Part shown: in pieces, positions 19,134-27,742 of the stretch | How the letters are laid out: every line of letters starts with the position of its first letter | Position numbering within the stretch: the first letter of the stretch is position 1 | Assembly (NCBI RefSeq): GCF_000090795.2 | Contig: NW_003546324.1 | Coordinates: forward strand, 129,808 to 160,127 | Source of the DNA: Amphimedon queenslandica | Lineage: Eukaryota > Porifera > Demospongiae > Haplosclerida > Niphatidae | Length of the DNA stretch: 30,320 bases | Direction of reading: 5' to 3' | Made by a program: the position numbers and the translations under genes | Notes under the pieces: model-generated | Database searches by the model: none | What the model saw: the letters and a program-made list of their open reading frames with translations, nothing else | Told to the model about the DNA's origin: nothing

Positions 19134-20489
19134 TTATTCAACCTGTAAACATTCATAACACTGACATACGATTGCACACACATCACAACATTTACAGCCA
19201 GTATTACTATTATCAGTCTTATAATCGAAATCTTCAAAAAGCACCTTTCGTCGACATGTATTATTGTTAATACAATATTTCACGATTGAGCTCTGGGTAA
19301 AGAAACATCCTTTCTTGAATAAAAGAGTGTGGCATAAGCTGTCATTCCATCTCTACCAGCACGGCCTGTTTCTTGAATGTAAGATTGACAATTTGATGGT
19401 GGACTCCAATGAATAACATGCCTGATGTTAGGACAGTCAATGCCCATACCAAAGGCTACAGTAGCTAACACAATTCTTAAACGACCTGTAGCAGATGAAA
19501 AAGATGAAAGAATTTTATTCTTCACCAAATCAGAATTGCAAGCAGGAAACATATCAACAATTAGAAATTTTGGTACATTTGGATAGCCCTGTGGATCAGT
19601 AATAATCTCCTTCAATAAATCCTTAAAGTAGTAGTATATGGCAGAACAATCATTACAGGTCCAACAAAAGATAATCACTTTATCCATTCTTGTTCCTTTC
19701 ACTTTTACTTCTTCAACTAAGGGTTTGAAAACTATTTCAATATCTTGTGTCTTTTCTTCCACGTAATAAATGATGTTAGGTTTGTTGGGACATCTTATTA
19801 TCAAGTGTGGTTTCTTCATCCCAAGTAACTTAATTATCTCCTTCCGAGATGAAGTCGAAGCCGTGGCTGTAAGAGCCATCATGCATACACGAGAAAAAAA
19901 ACCACGAAGTTCTCCTAACTTAGCATACTCCTTACGAAATTTGATTCCCCTATAAAAACTAATATTAATTTGAATAATATTGTCATAAGTTAGACGAACC
20001 AATTTTGGACACAGTGTGCCTCATCTATTATTACTCCAACTAGCCTTTCCAGGAATGAGGAACTCTGAAATACATTGACCCAGTTTTTATTGGTTAGCAA
20101 GATTTCAGGGGTTGAAAAGATATACTGAAAATCACCTCTGACAACTGCAGTCTGATTGTTGTTGTCTTCATTGACTATTTCTATTGCAGTTAAGCCCTCT
20201 CTGTGAAGTGAAGCCACTTGGTCTTTCATTACAGCTACAAGTGGACTTACAGCTACTACTGATGACCTGGTGAACTCCTTCCAGCCCGGACATCAAAGAG
20301 AATTGGTATGCTATAGTAGCACAAACTCTTGCCAAAACCAGTAGGTAGGCACAAAAAAACATCTCTTTCAGTAACAAATTTTATCATTGCTTCTTCTTGC
20401 TCCTTCTTAACTTCACTGAACCCAAGTCGCTCTATACAGGTCTTGATACCTGCTTCCACTGACAAAGATGCCATTTTTAACAGAGTCAT
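19134..20489 (-). pseudogene. RecQ-family DNA helicase (transposon-borne)
   Basis: An SF2 3'-5' helicase of about 420 codons. From ATG 20489 (or 20474): the Q-like motif LGFSEVKKEQEEAM, Walker A LPTGFGKSLCY (motif I), VSPLVAVMKDQVASL (Ia), FSTPEILL, and DEAHCVQNW (motif II, with the RecQ-type W). A 50-bp intron (19950-19999) follows. Then MALTATAS (III), KVIIFCWTCNDC (IV), TVAFGMGIDCPNIRHVIHWS (V) and QETGRAGRDG (VI). A final Cys-rich segment CRRKVLFEDFDY...CKCCDVCAIVCQC matches the RecQ zinc-binding region, ending at TAA 19134. Frameshifts: about 20262 (one base lost between motifs I and Ia) and about 19290 (before the Cys region). There is no HRDC domain. All ATPase motifs remain, so the loss of function is recent. 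Confidence 0.9.
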
Positions 20490-20574
20490 GTGACTGTCAC
20501 ACCGTTGTGGTCATCACACGTGGTTAGAGCAATCTGGTTGGTGCACCAACATTCCAGCGCAATGCAACAAAAAA

Positions 20575-20631
20575 GCCTTGAGTATCCCCAGACCCTTCCA
20601 CAAAAAGCGAAGGGGCGGGGCGACGAGACTA
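20575..20631 (-). repeat. Right terminal inverted repeat of the helicase transposon
   Basis: Inverse partner of 16999-17055. The duplicated 9-mer TACCTGGGC follows at 20632-20640. Confidence 0.93.
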
Positions 20632-20822
20632 TACCTGGGCCTGCGCAACTGGCTCTTCTATTCTTCTATATGTGCATCCATTGTCTATCCTTGCATATGA
20701 TACTTTACTTCTCTCGTTGTGTACTGTTTTTATAGTTAGTTGTTGCAAAGATAATTCTTTTTAGAACTTAGAATTGTTATTGGTCACTATCGTGGTCTAT
20801 TCACGCATTAGTACACAACAAT

Positions 20823-20837
20823 TGGCAACAAGGAATC
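20823..20837 (+). other. Primer binding site of the gypsy element
   Basis: TGGCAACAAGGAATC lies three bases after the LTR end. It resembles the TGGCGACGAGGAT-type site of Mag-like gypsy elements, where a tRNA 3' end primes minus-strand synthesis. Confidence 0.6.
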
Positions 20838-20857
20838 AGTGAAACGAAGGAGAAGAG

Positions 20858-21608
20858 ATGGCAGCACCTACTTATCATGGAATCATTACTACTTTTGACT
20901 CTTCCCAGAAGGATTGGGTGGAGTGCACCAAGAGGCTCGAGCACTATTTCTAGGCTAACAGCATAAATAATGCTGACATTCAGTGAGAAATTCTGTTCAC
21001 AAGTTCACAATTCTGTTAAAGACATTGTCACTGCCAAGGAAGCCAACCAATTATTCCTTGCAGGAGCTAGTAACCGAAGTGCAGAGTCACTTAAATCCTA
21101 TGCCTTCTCCTATTACTAAGTGCTTTGAGTTCAACACTTATGCTGCATTGAGAAAATTGCAGAGCACTGTTCATATCCTGAGGCTATACTTCACAACATG
21201 CTCCGTGATTGTATTGTTTGTGGGATTCGGCACAAGGCAGTGTGACGTACATTACTTAAGGAATCTAAGCTGACAAATGATACAGCCTTGGATACTGCCT
21301 TAGCAGCCAAAGCAGCTACTAATGATTTAAAGCAATTACATGATAATCCCCACTCAACACTCCCTCTTCACCATGTAAAGGAAAAATCAAAGTGTCCTAA
21401 GCAGAAAGAGGACACATCTACAGCTATCTGTTATCGCTGCGGTGGTGAACACATAGCATCTCAGTGTCATCTCCGAGATTATATGTGCCACTATTGTAAG
21501 AAGAAGGGTCATTTAGCATCAGTATGTCGCAAGAAGGAAGCTAAAGACAAAGGTGACACTGTCTCTAGTAAAGATCAAGCACAGACAAAAGTCGTTGGGA
21601 GAGAGTGA
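20858..21608 (+). pseudogene. gag: Gypsy gag (capsid remnant + two CCHC zinc knuckles)
   Basis: ATG 20858 opens MAAPTYHGIITTFDSSQKDW, the usual start of this gypsy group's gag, and stops at TAG 20951 after RLEHYF. Capsid pieces in other frames follow: SLPRKPTNYSLQELVTEV (about 21035) and ILHNMLRDCIVCGI (about 21180). The frame from 21288 ends with nucleocapsid knuckles CYRCGGEHIASQC (C-x2-C-x3-H-x4-C, one residue short of the standard spacing) and CHYCKKKGHLASVC (C-x2-C-x4-H-x4-C). These bind the genomic RNA during particle assembly. There are multiple frameshifts and stops. Confidence 0.87.
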
Positions 21609-23234
21609 AGACTATTATTCCTTGTTGAAAGTAGCTGGTAACGCCTCAAACAAACCTCTATTAGCAAGCATTCTCATCAATGGGGTTAGTGTGGAGATGG
21701 AGATTGATACAGGGGCATCTGTCTCTCTAATGGGAGAAGACACCTATTGATTAGTTCAAGATCCTGAGAAGCCTCTTCAATGCTCCACAGCCAATTTTCA
21801 TACTTACAAGGGACAACCAATCAAGGTATTGGGTTCCACTGAGGTTTTTGTACATCATAATGGTCAAAGGATGATATTGCCTTTGATTGTAATGAAGGAC
21901 AAGGGTTCTACACTACTTGGGCAGAATTGGCTGTCAATGCTCAAATTAGATTGGCAGAATGTATTTAAAGTATAGAAACCAATTGCTCTTTACAAGACAT
22001 ACTAACATGCTTTGGGGAAGTATTCAATGAAGGGCTCGGGAAAGTGGAGTGCAAGGTAAGATGTTTGTAGATCTTCAGTCTACACCTATATTTCATAAAG
22101 CCTGTCTGGTCCCTTATGCATTGAAAGCAAAAGTGGAAGCTGAATTAGACCATCTTCAGGAACATGGCATTATTAAACCTGTTTGTTTCGCTGACTGGGC
22201 TGCTCCGATAGTTCCAGTGATCAAGAGAGATGGATCCATTCGCATATGTGGGGACTACAAGGTCACTGCAAATCGAGTGACAAAGTTAGACAAGTATCCT
22301 CTTCCTCATATTGAAGACTTGTTAGCTTCATTGTCTGACGGGACAAACTTTTCCAAGCTAGATCTATCACATGCCTATCAAAACATAGAGCTGGAGGAGT
22401 CTTTTGCAGGTTCCACTGAAGAAGGGCACCTTGCTCGTCTCTCAGATGTCCTTAAACTGGAATGAGATTGAAGCAAGAGAAATGTAGTTTTCTACTTTCC
22501 TCGGTTGAGTATTTGGGCCATACAATCAGTAGAGAAGGATTGAAGACTTCTGAATCTAAAGTTAAAGCCATTTCAAATGCTCCAGCTCCATCAAATGTGA
22601 CGTTCATTCATAGGTCTTTTGAAACATTATTGCAAACTTTTGCCTAATCTTGCCACAATGCTCACACCATTGTATGAATTGCTGCACGTTAAGAACAAGT
22701 GGTCATGTGGAAAGGAACATGAGAAGTCCTTCAGAAAAATTAAGGAGTTGTTGAAGTCTTCAAGAGTACTGATTCGTTTTGATGACACATTACCATTAAC
22801 TCTCCCATGTGATGCATCTCCTTACGGGTGCTGTCCTAGCTCACAGACTATCCAGTGGTGAGGAGCGTCCTATTGATTTGCCTCTAGCACACTAACAGTG
22901 GCCGAGAAAAAGTACTTGCAATTAGAAAAAGAGGCGCTGGCCATCATTTTTGCAGTCCGGAAGTTTCATTGATATCTCTATGGTAGACCGTTCCAATTAA
23001 AAACGAATCACAAGTCCTTAACATTTTTATTCAATGAAAAGAAGGGAATTCCTGTGCTGTTATCCAGACGTATTCAGAGGTGGGCTCTCACTTTTGGAGC
23101 GTATAGCTACACTACTACTTATAAGGAAGGCAAGAATAATGTGTGTGCTGATGCTATAAGTCGCCTCCCACTTCAAGTCTCTTCTAGCTCTCCACTTAAG
23201 CCAGCTGATGTCATTCATCTACTAGAGTATTTGG
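21609..23234 (+). pseudogene. pol: Gypsy pol: protease, RT (internally deleted), RNase H
   Basis: Aspartic protease: VEMEIDTGASVSLMG (DTGAS at about 21706) and LLGQNWLSML (about 21920). RT (22049-22465): KAKVEAELDHLQEHGIIKP, then PIVPVIKRDGSIRICGDYK and FSKLDLSHAYQNIELEESF (first catalytic Asp). At about 22405 the sequence jumps from ELEESF to AGSTEEGHLARLSDVLK, skipping the block that should hold the F..YxDD motif, roughly 70 residues. RT then resumes with EKCSFLLSSVEYLGHTI. RNase H: CDASPYG (about 22820), EKKYLQLEKEALAIIFAVRK and then TTTYKEGKNNVCADAISRLP. It is cut at 23234 by the hAT. No integrase is seen on either side. Confidence 0.9.
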
Positions 23235-23254
23235 TAGTGCTGGGTGATTCCAAT

Positions 23255-24152
23255 TCCAAAATACTCGATTCTTCGATTCCAAGGCAGTATCAAATTGGTA
23301 TCGAAACATTTCCAGTACCAAAACATTCAATTGCCAGTACAACCACACCCACTTAACTTTAATAATAGTTAACAAACTAATAGTTATTAATAAATAATTA
23401 ATAAAATAATAAGCCCAGCCCTCAACAGTTCATATCTCATTCACGTTAATCTTGATGTTTAAAAAATTGTACATCTACTTATGCATGATTGCTCAGATCT
23501 TGCATGGAAAAAATATTAAATTAATCTTGGCTTGCTAGATCTAGGAATCTCTACAGCAATTGAAGTTAGCTACCTTCTTGTAGCATTAAGCATTTCAGTA
23601 CTGAGCATTAGGCTTGCTTCACATGGCCGAATAAACTGGGCACAGAAGTATTCTGAATTAAAGATAATAATTAGAAAAGTTAATGCACATATTATTGTAC
23701 CTAGGAAGGTAACTGTAGCTTGGAGCTGATTCGGTTGAAACTGTTCAAATGGCCGGCATCCAGTTCTTCACTTACATCACTGAAATCATATTTGCTATGC
23801 CAAAGAAGATTGTGGTATCTACTTTTTCAGCCTCAGCCTTCTACGCTGCTAGACAGAAGTCTGGGGACAGCATTTGAAACTTATCTTACAAAACTAACAG
23901 TTTGTCACAACAATAACATACTACATATTCTACCCCCTGATCACTTAGCTTAGCTTTGACCACAGTCACCACACCTGCTCAAAATTAATTTCAATGAAAC
24001 AAGTACATGGAGGAGCATATGATTAATGAACAATAATTAATAATAATAAAACAATTAATTGATCAATCCAAGGAGTAAAATTCAAATTAATCATTGCAAT
24101 TACTTCTCAGCTGCAGTGAGTGTTTGAATTTTTGTCTCTGATATACTCCGAT
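23255..24152. other. hAT 5' non-coding region
   Basis: Subterminal sequence and an AT-rich upstream region of the hAT transposase. The open frames at 23532-23729 and 23720-23953 have no recognisable content. An ACCACACCCAC word occurs at 23341-23351. Confidence 0.5.
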
Positions 24153-24386
24153 ATGAGTAAGCGACCAAGAAGCTCTGTTTAAAATCACTTCCAAAAAGAT
24201 AGTGACCCTGAATTTGCAGTGTGCTTGACCTGCAAAACTCAAATCAAGCCAAACAGTGGCAATACATTATAAGTGGGTTTTTTGAGGGAATTATATTTCG
24301 CGAAATCTGTTCAAAATCTAATTCGCGGATTTTAATTTGCGAATGCAGTACCGACAGGAAACCACACACTTCATCAAGCTATCCTT

Positions 24387-24426
24387 ACCACACCCATTTC
24401 AAGTATTCACGTGTAACCACACCCAC
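24387..24426. promoter_or_regulatory. Repeated ACCACACCCA motifs before the cargo gene
   Basis: ACCACACCCA at 24387 and ACCACACCCAC at 24416, separated by CACGTG-like words, lie 24-63 bp before ATG 24450. The same motif on the other strand (27750-27758) lies just 8 bp before the transposase ATG. They could be shared promoter elements or subterminal transposase-binding sites; no direct evidence separates these. Confidence 0.4.
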
Positions 24427-24449
24427 CTCAATTATCCACGTGTTTTATC

Positions 24450-25546
24450 ATGGAGAGACTGGTAATACTGTCTTGTGTTCATGGCCATCATATTTACAAA
24501 GGTGTATGGATACCAGAGCACAAAGAAGTAGTTTTATGTAAAGAAAAAATTGGGAATATCATGGACCCATATGCTGTTGCTGTTGTGAGACAAGATATTA
24601 TTGTAGGACACATTCCCAGGAAGATTTCTGCTGTGCCATCTATTTTTAAGACTCGGAGGGCAAATGGTTTGTCAAATAACATGGCCCAGAAGACATTCTG
24701 CTGACTTGCCTCAGGGAGGTCTTGAATTACCCTGCTCCATTACATTTTATGGATTAGAGAAGAAAGTTTCTAAGGTCAAATGATGTTAGAAATTGCTGCC
24801 AAGATTCCAGATGTAGCTGATGTAATTTGTGATGCCTCTTTGTTGTCTGCTGCTTCCTCGTCAGCCATTTCATCATCGCAGCCTCCAAGCAAAAAGTTAA
24901 AGACAGATGGAAAGATACCAGGGTCAGTGATAGAAATATTAGATGATGAAACTGATTGTATATTACTTGGTGAAGATGACTTGATTAAGTTTCGTGGTTT
25001 TATGGTAACAATTTCAGATGAGAGGGTTTTAGTGAACAATGACAAGCTAAATGATTGACACATAAATCTGGCACAGAAAATCTTAATAAAGCAGTTTCCT
25101 GGCACAGAAGGGCTAGGTTATACAATTTTGCAGAATAGACCTCCTTTAGCAAAAATATCTTGTGGTCTTCAAATAATCTTTGTTTGTGGAAATCACTGGA
25201 TAGTAGCATCAAGCTTATCTTGTAGAAGTTTAGTTGTACAAGTGTATGATTCCATTTTCATGACTGTAGGCAAAGCTACAACAGAAGTTATATTCAATTT
25301 GTTTGAAAGATCAAGAAAAGAAATAGTTTTGGTTAACACTCCAAGCGAGCTGGAGGACAGGATTGTGGGGTACTTGCTATTACAGCTACTGCTCTACTTT
25401 TCAATACTGACGTGTCAGCAATGCATCTCTGTCAATCAGAAATGAGGAAACACCTTTATTCATGCTTCTTACCCAAAGGTCTCTATTTCCTACATACAAA
25501 GTTTGATTATGATTATTTAACACCTTTATTAATGCTTCTAAATTAA
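24450..25546 (+). pseudogene. HIRAN-like domain + Ulp1/C48-like cysteine protease
   Basis: From ATG 24450: VHGHHIYKGVWIPEHKEVV, then MDPYAVAVVRQD and IIVGHIPRKIS match the HIRAN-like pattern 'N..DpyAVaV....iGHiPr'. After a frameshift near 24648 it continues as SADLPQGGLELPCSITFYG. A Ser-rich linker follows (24840-24900), then the protease part: NDKLND, IILxx-like FPGTEGLGYTILQN, GNHWIVASSL (His at 25194), VVQVYDS (Asp at 25248) and, in another frame, GGQDCGVLAITATALLF (Cys at 25364). It ends with MRKHLYSCFLPKGLYF and TAA 25544. The His/Asp/Cys set is that of Ulp1 (SUMO protease-like) C48 enzymes. At least three disruptions: near 24648, 25056 (TGA) and 25340. Target and role are unknown; it may act on host SUMO or be a captured host-like gene. 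Confidence 0.72.
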
Positions 25547-25612
25547 TGTCATTATTTGTACACACACATTGCAATATGATTCATTTTAACTAGGCGAATG
25601 TAGAACATTGAA

Positions 25613-26243
25613 GGGGCGAGCACAAGCTAGCATGGCAATATACAATGTTTAGATGTCACAAAGGCTAATGTTGTTGTCAAATTGTAAATGATACACATGC
25701 ACAGCAGCTCAGAACTTGTGACTTGCATGCATGAAAGGAAATTTTATAGCTTGCTCTTCTAGCTTTATTAGCAGTGAAGAATATCAGCTGTAACTTTAAT
25801 AAGTATAATTTAATTTTTACTATGATATTTTCAAGCACAGTACTTTAAGACTTCTTTTCTCTGATGAGCCATTTGAGGTGCTTTATTCTGTCATTCAACC
25901 ATAATTAATATAAACTTGAAGATTTGTGTGAGTTTTCTTAAATTTTCTCTGCTGGCGAAGTGTCTTGACAACAGATCAGTCTTATGTTGCTGCAAGTAAG
26001 ATTGGCTAAGGTAGGCGCCATTTTTATTTCATTGCACTTATAGTAACCACACCCACATCAATGAAGATATATCATTAGAATGCTACCGCATTAGATCATT
26101 GATTTCTAAATAGAGAGTTGTGCACACATGGGTGTGACCAGAATAGGCGTGACTGGAGACGTAAGTACATACATACAGAGGGAGGGAGGGAGGGAGGGAG
26201 GGAGGGAAACTTCGCCTGAGTGGGGCTCGCTTATGCTCGCCCC
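25613..26243. repeat. MITE-like repeat with GGGGCGAGC inverted ends
   Basis: GGGGCGAGCACAAGC (25613-25627) is matched by the inverse of 26229-26243 (GGGGCGAGCATAAGC) at 14 of 15 positions, followed on both sides by AGC. The right end itself folds into a small hairpin (GGGGCTCGC ... GCTCGCCCC). It lies between the two genes of the pogo element. Target duplications are not evident, so the insertion status is unproven. It contains a (GGGA)n tract. Confidence 0.5.
26178..26207. repeat. (GGGA)n microsatellite
   Basis: About seven GGGA units on the plus strand (G-rich strand), capable in principle of G-quadruplex formation. Confidence 0.9.
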
Positions 26244-26387
26244 AATTAATAAAATTGTAACATTCACTATAATTTATACATACCAGCAACTATACATTGT
26301 AAGTAGTGTGTGTACATACTGCATGAAAATATTGAAAGGAAATTCCAGCAACCTTGTACCCATTAGCAGATATAGATGGATTGCTTT

Positions 26388-27742
26388 TCAAATAATCATA
26401 TAGATCCACTTGGCTCCAAGAGGTTTCACAATTGAAAGTGAAAGATCAATCAACTTTGCCTTTAATTCTCCTTTCAGTTGCTTACACACTTGTTCAGAGT
26501 ACCAGTTTTGAAACTGTTTCCTTAAGTACTCTTTAGCAGATCTATTAACGCTAATATCCAATGGCTGAAGCTGGCCAGTCTGTACATTTAGCAGGTACAA
26601 TAGTGATACGGATGTGATTCTTGTCAAGCAATGACAGAATTTTTTCTGTGCACTGAGCCTTGAACCTGTCAAATATTACAAGGGCAGGTTGGTCTATAGG
26701 TAATAAAAGTTCAGCTTTTTTCTTGGCAACGTAAGGTAAAAGAATGGCATTAATATAATCCTCTGTTGCAGCCTCATTAGCCCAATGATTAGAAGAAAAA
26801 TTAACATGCCAGTCCTTACGAAAAGTAACAGACTTTGGAAGACATCTAGTAGTCTTTCCGGCATATATCAATTGAGGAGGGAGGAAATCCCCAGTCATAG
26901 TATTAGAAAAAATGGCAGTTAATTGTCTTTTATTATTGATACCAGCAACTTCAACTTGTGTTGCCCCTTCCTTCTCCATTGTCCAAGAACTCAATGGTAT
27001 GTAAATTATGCCTGTGTGGTCCCAATTTATTATCAGTTCCTTTGGGATATCTTCCATTGTAGATATGGTCATTACATCGAGAATAAACTGGTTCTTGTAC
27101 TTTTCAAAATCAGATGGTTTCACTTTTGATTTTTTAGTTGCCCTCATTTTGACGTAACCCATCCAATTCAAAAAGCTCTTCGACCAGCTTTTACCTTGAA
27201 CAATATGCCCACCATTACATTTGAGTAGGTTGCTGTCATAATCCTTAACAATTCCTAATGCAGCTCCTTCTACAACAGCGGAATTGACTACAGCGCCAGA
27301 TTCTCTTAGATTTTTATATACTTTTGGAGTCTTCAATCCAATTCATCAACAAAAAGAAATGGATGACCTCTCTTCTCGTTCACAAGCTTCTTAATGGCCT
27401 TGTCACCTATTCCAATTTTGACTCTCTGCTTCAATTCTTGCTCGTAACATACTTTCCAACCTCTTACTGTTCTTTCTTTTAAAGGACGATCAACAAATTC
27501 ATCTCTAAAATATTTCAAAGTACTTGTTACCCCCCATTTCAGAAGCACGTTTTCCTACTCTTGCTCTCAGTGTAGGCACCATAGCTGGATCTACCTTGTT
27601 TCACTTCATCAACAGGGGAAACAACCAGACTCTTTACTTCTTTATTTGCTACAGCAATAGAGGAAGCAGGGACTCGCTCAGACAGAGGGCCGTCAGGGTG
27701 AGGAAGAACAGTAGACTTCTTGAGAAACTTCAGCAGTGCCAT
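26388..27742 (-). pseudogene. pogo/Tigger-type DDE transposase
   Basis: ATG 27742 opens MALLKFLKKSTVLPHPDGPL and then SERVPASSIAVANKEVKSL, the N-terminal signature of this pogo group. HTH region: STLKYFRDEFVDRPLKERTV then RGWKVCYEQEL, GHPFLFVDELD. Next come LRESGAVVNSAVVEGAALGI and SKSFLNWMGYVKMRATKKSK (the second, CENP-B-like, HTH). DDE_1 catalytic domain: NWDHTGI (first Asp), HWANEAATEDYINAILLPYV, ALVIFDRFKAQ (second Asp) and, after a frameshift near 26570, QLQPLDISVNRSAKEYL (third Asp). Frameshifts also fall near 27335 and 27540. All three catalytic Asp codons survive. It is about 450 codons, near the usual pogo length. Confidence 0.92.

Larger units (their letters stand above)
16999..20631. 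mobile_element. TIR transposon with DUF6589-like gene and RecQ-like helicase
   Basis: Terminal inverted repeats of 57 bp (16999-17055 and 20575-20631) match at 52 of 57 positions, both starting TAGTCTCGTCGCCCC; weaker similarity goes on for some 30 bp more. TACCTGGGC is duplicated exactly at 16990-16998 and 20632-20640, a 9-bp target duplication. Inside are two convergent genes: a spliced DUF6589-like gene (plus, ATG 229 bp from the left end) and a RecQ-like helicase (minus, ATG 142 bp from the right end), with AT-rich sequence between their 3' ends. No other transposase is seen. The 9-bp duplication is unlike the TTAA of Kolobok or the 3-4 bp of Academ. The superfamily is unassigned by me. 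It inserted into the gypsy LTR, so it is younger than that element. Confidence 0.88.
16928..20820 (+). repeat. Gypsy 5' LTR, split by the helicase transposon
   Basis: The left piece starts TGTTATGT (16928) and the right piece ends ACACAACA (20820), which are inverse of each other at 7 of 8 positions (TG...CA ends). Removing the insertion and one copy of the 9-bp duplication leaves an LTR of about 251 bp. The primer binding site begins three bases after its end. The left boundary is inferred from the terminal inverted repeat only, since no second LTR is present for comparison. Confidence 0.6.

Noticed and set aside
17228..20489. Host-encoded RecQ/BLM helicase gene
   Set aside because: The gene lies wholly inside precise TIRs with a 9-bp duplication, lacks N-terminal and HRDC regions, and carries frameshifts.
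24221..24541. Plus-strand 106-codon open frame
   Set aside because: Spans the hAT/pogo junction and reads non-coding TIR sequence; the real cargo frame starts at 24450 in another register.
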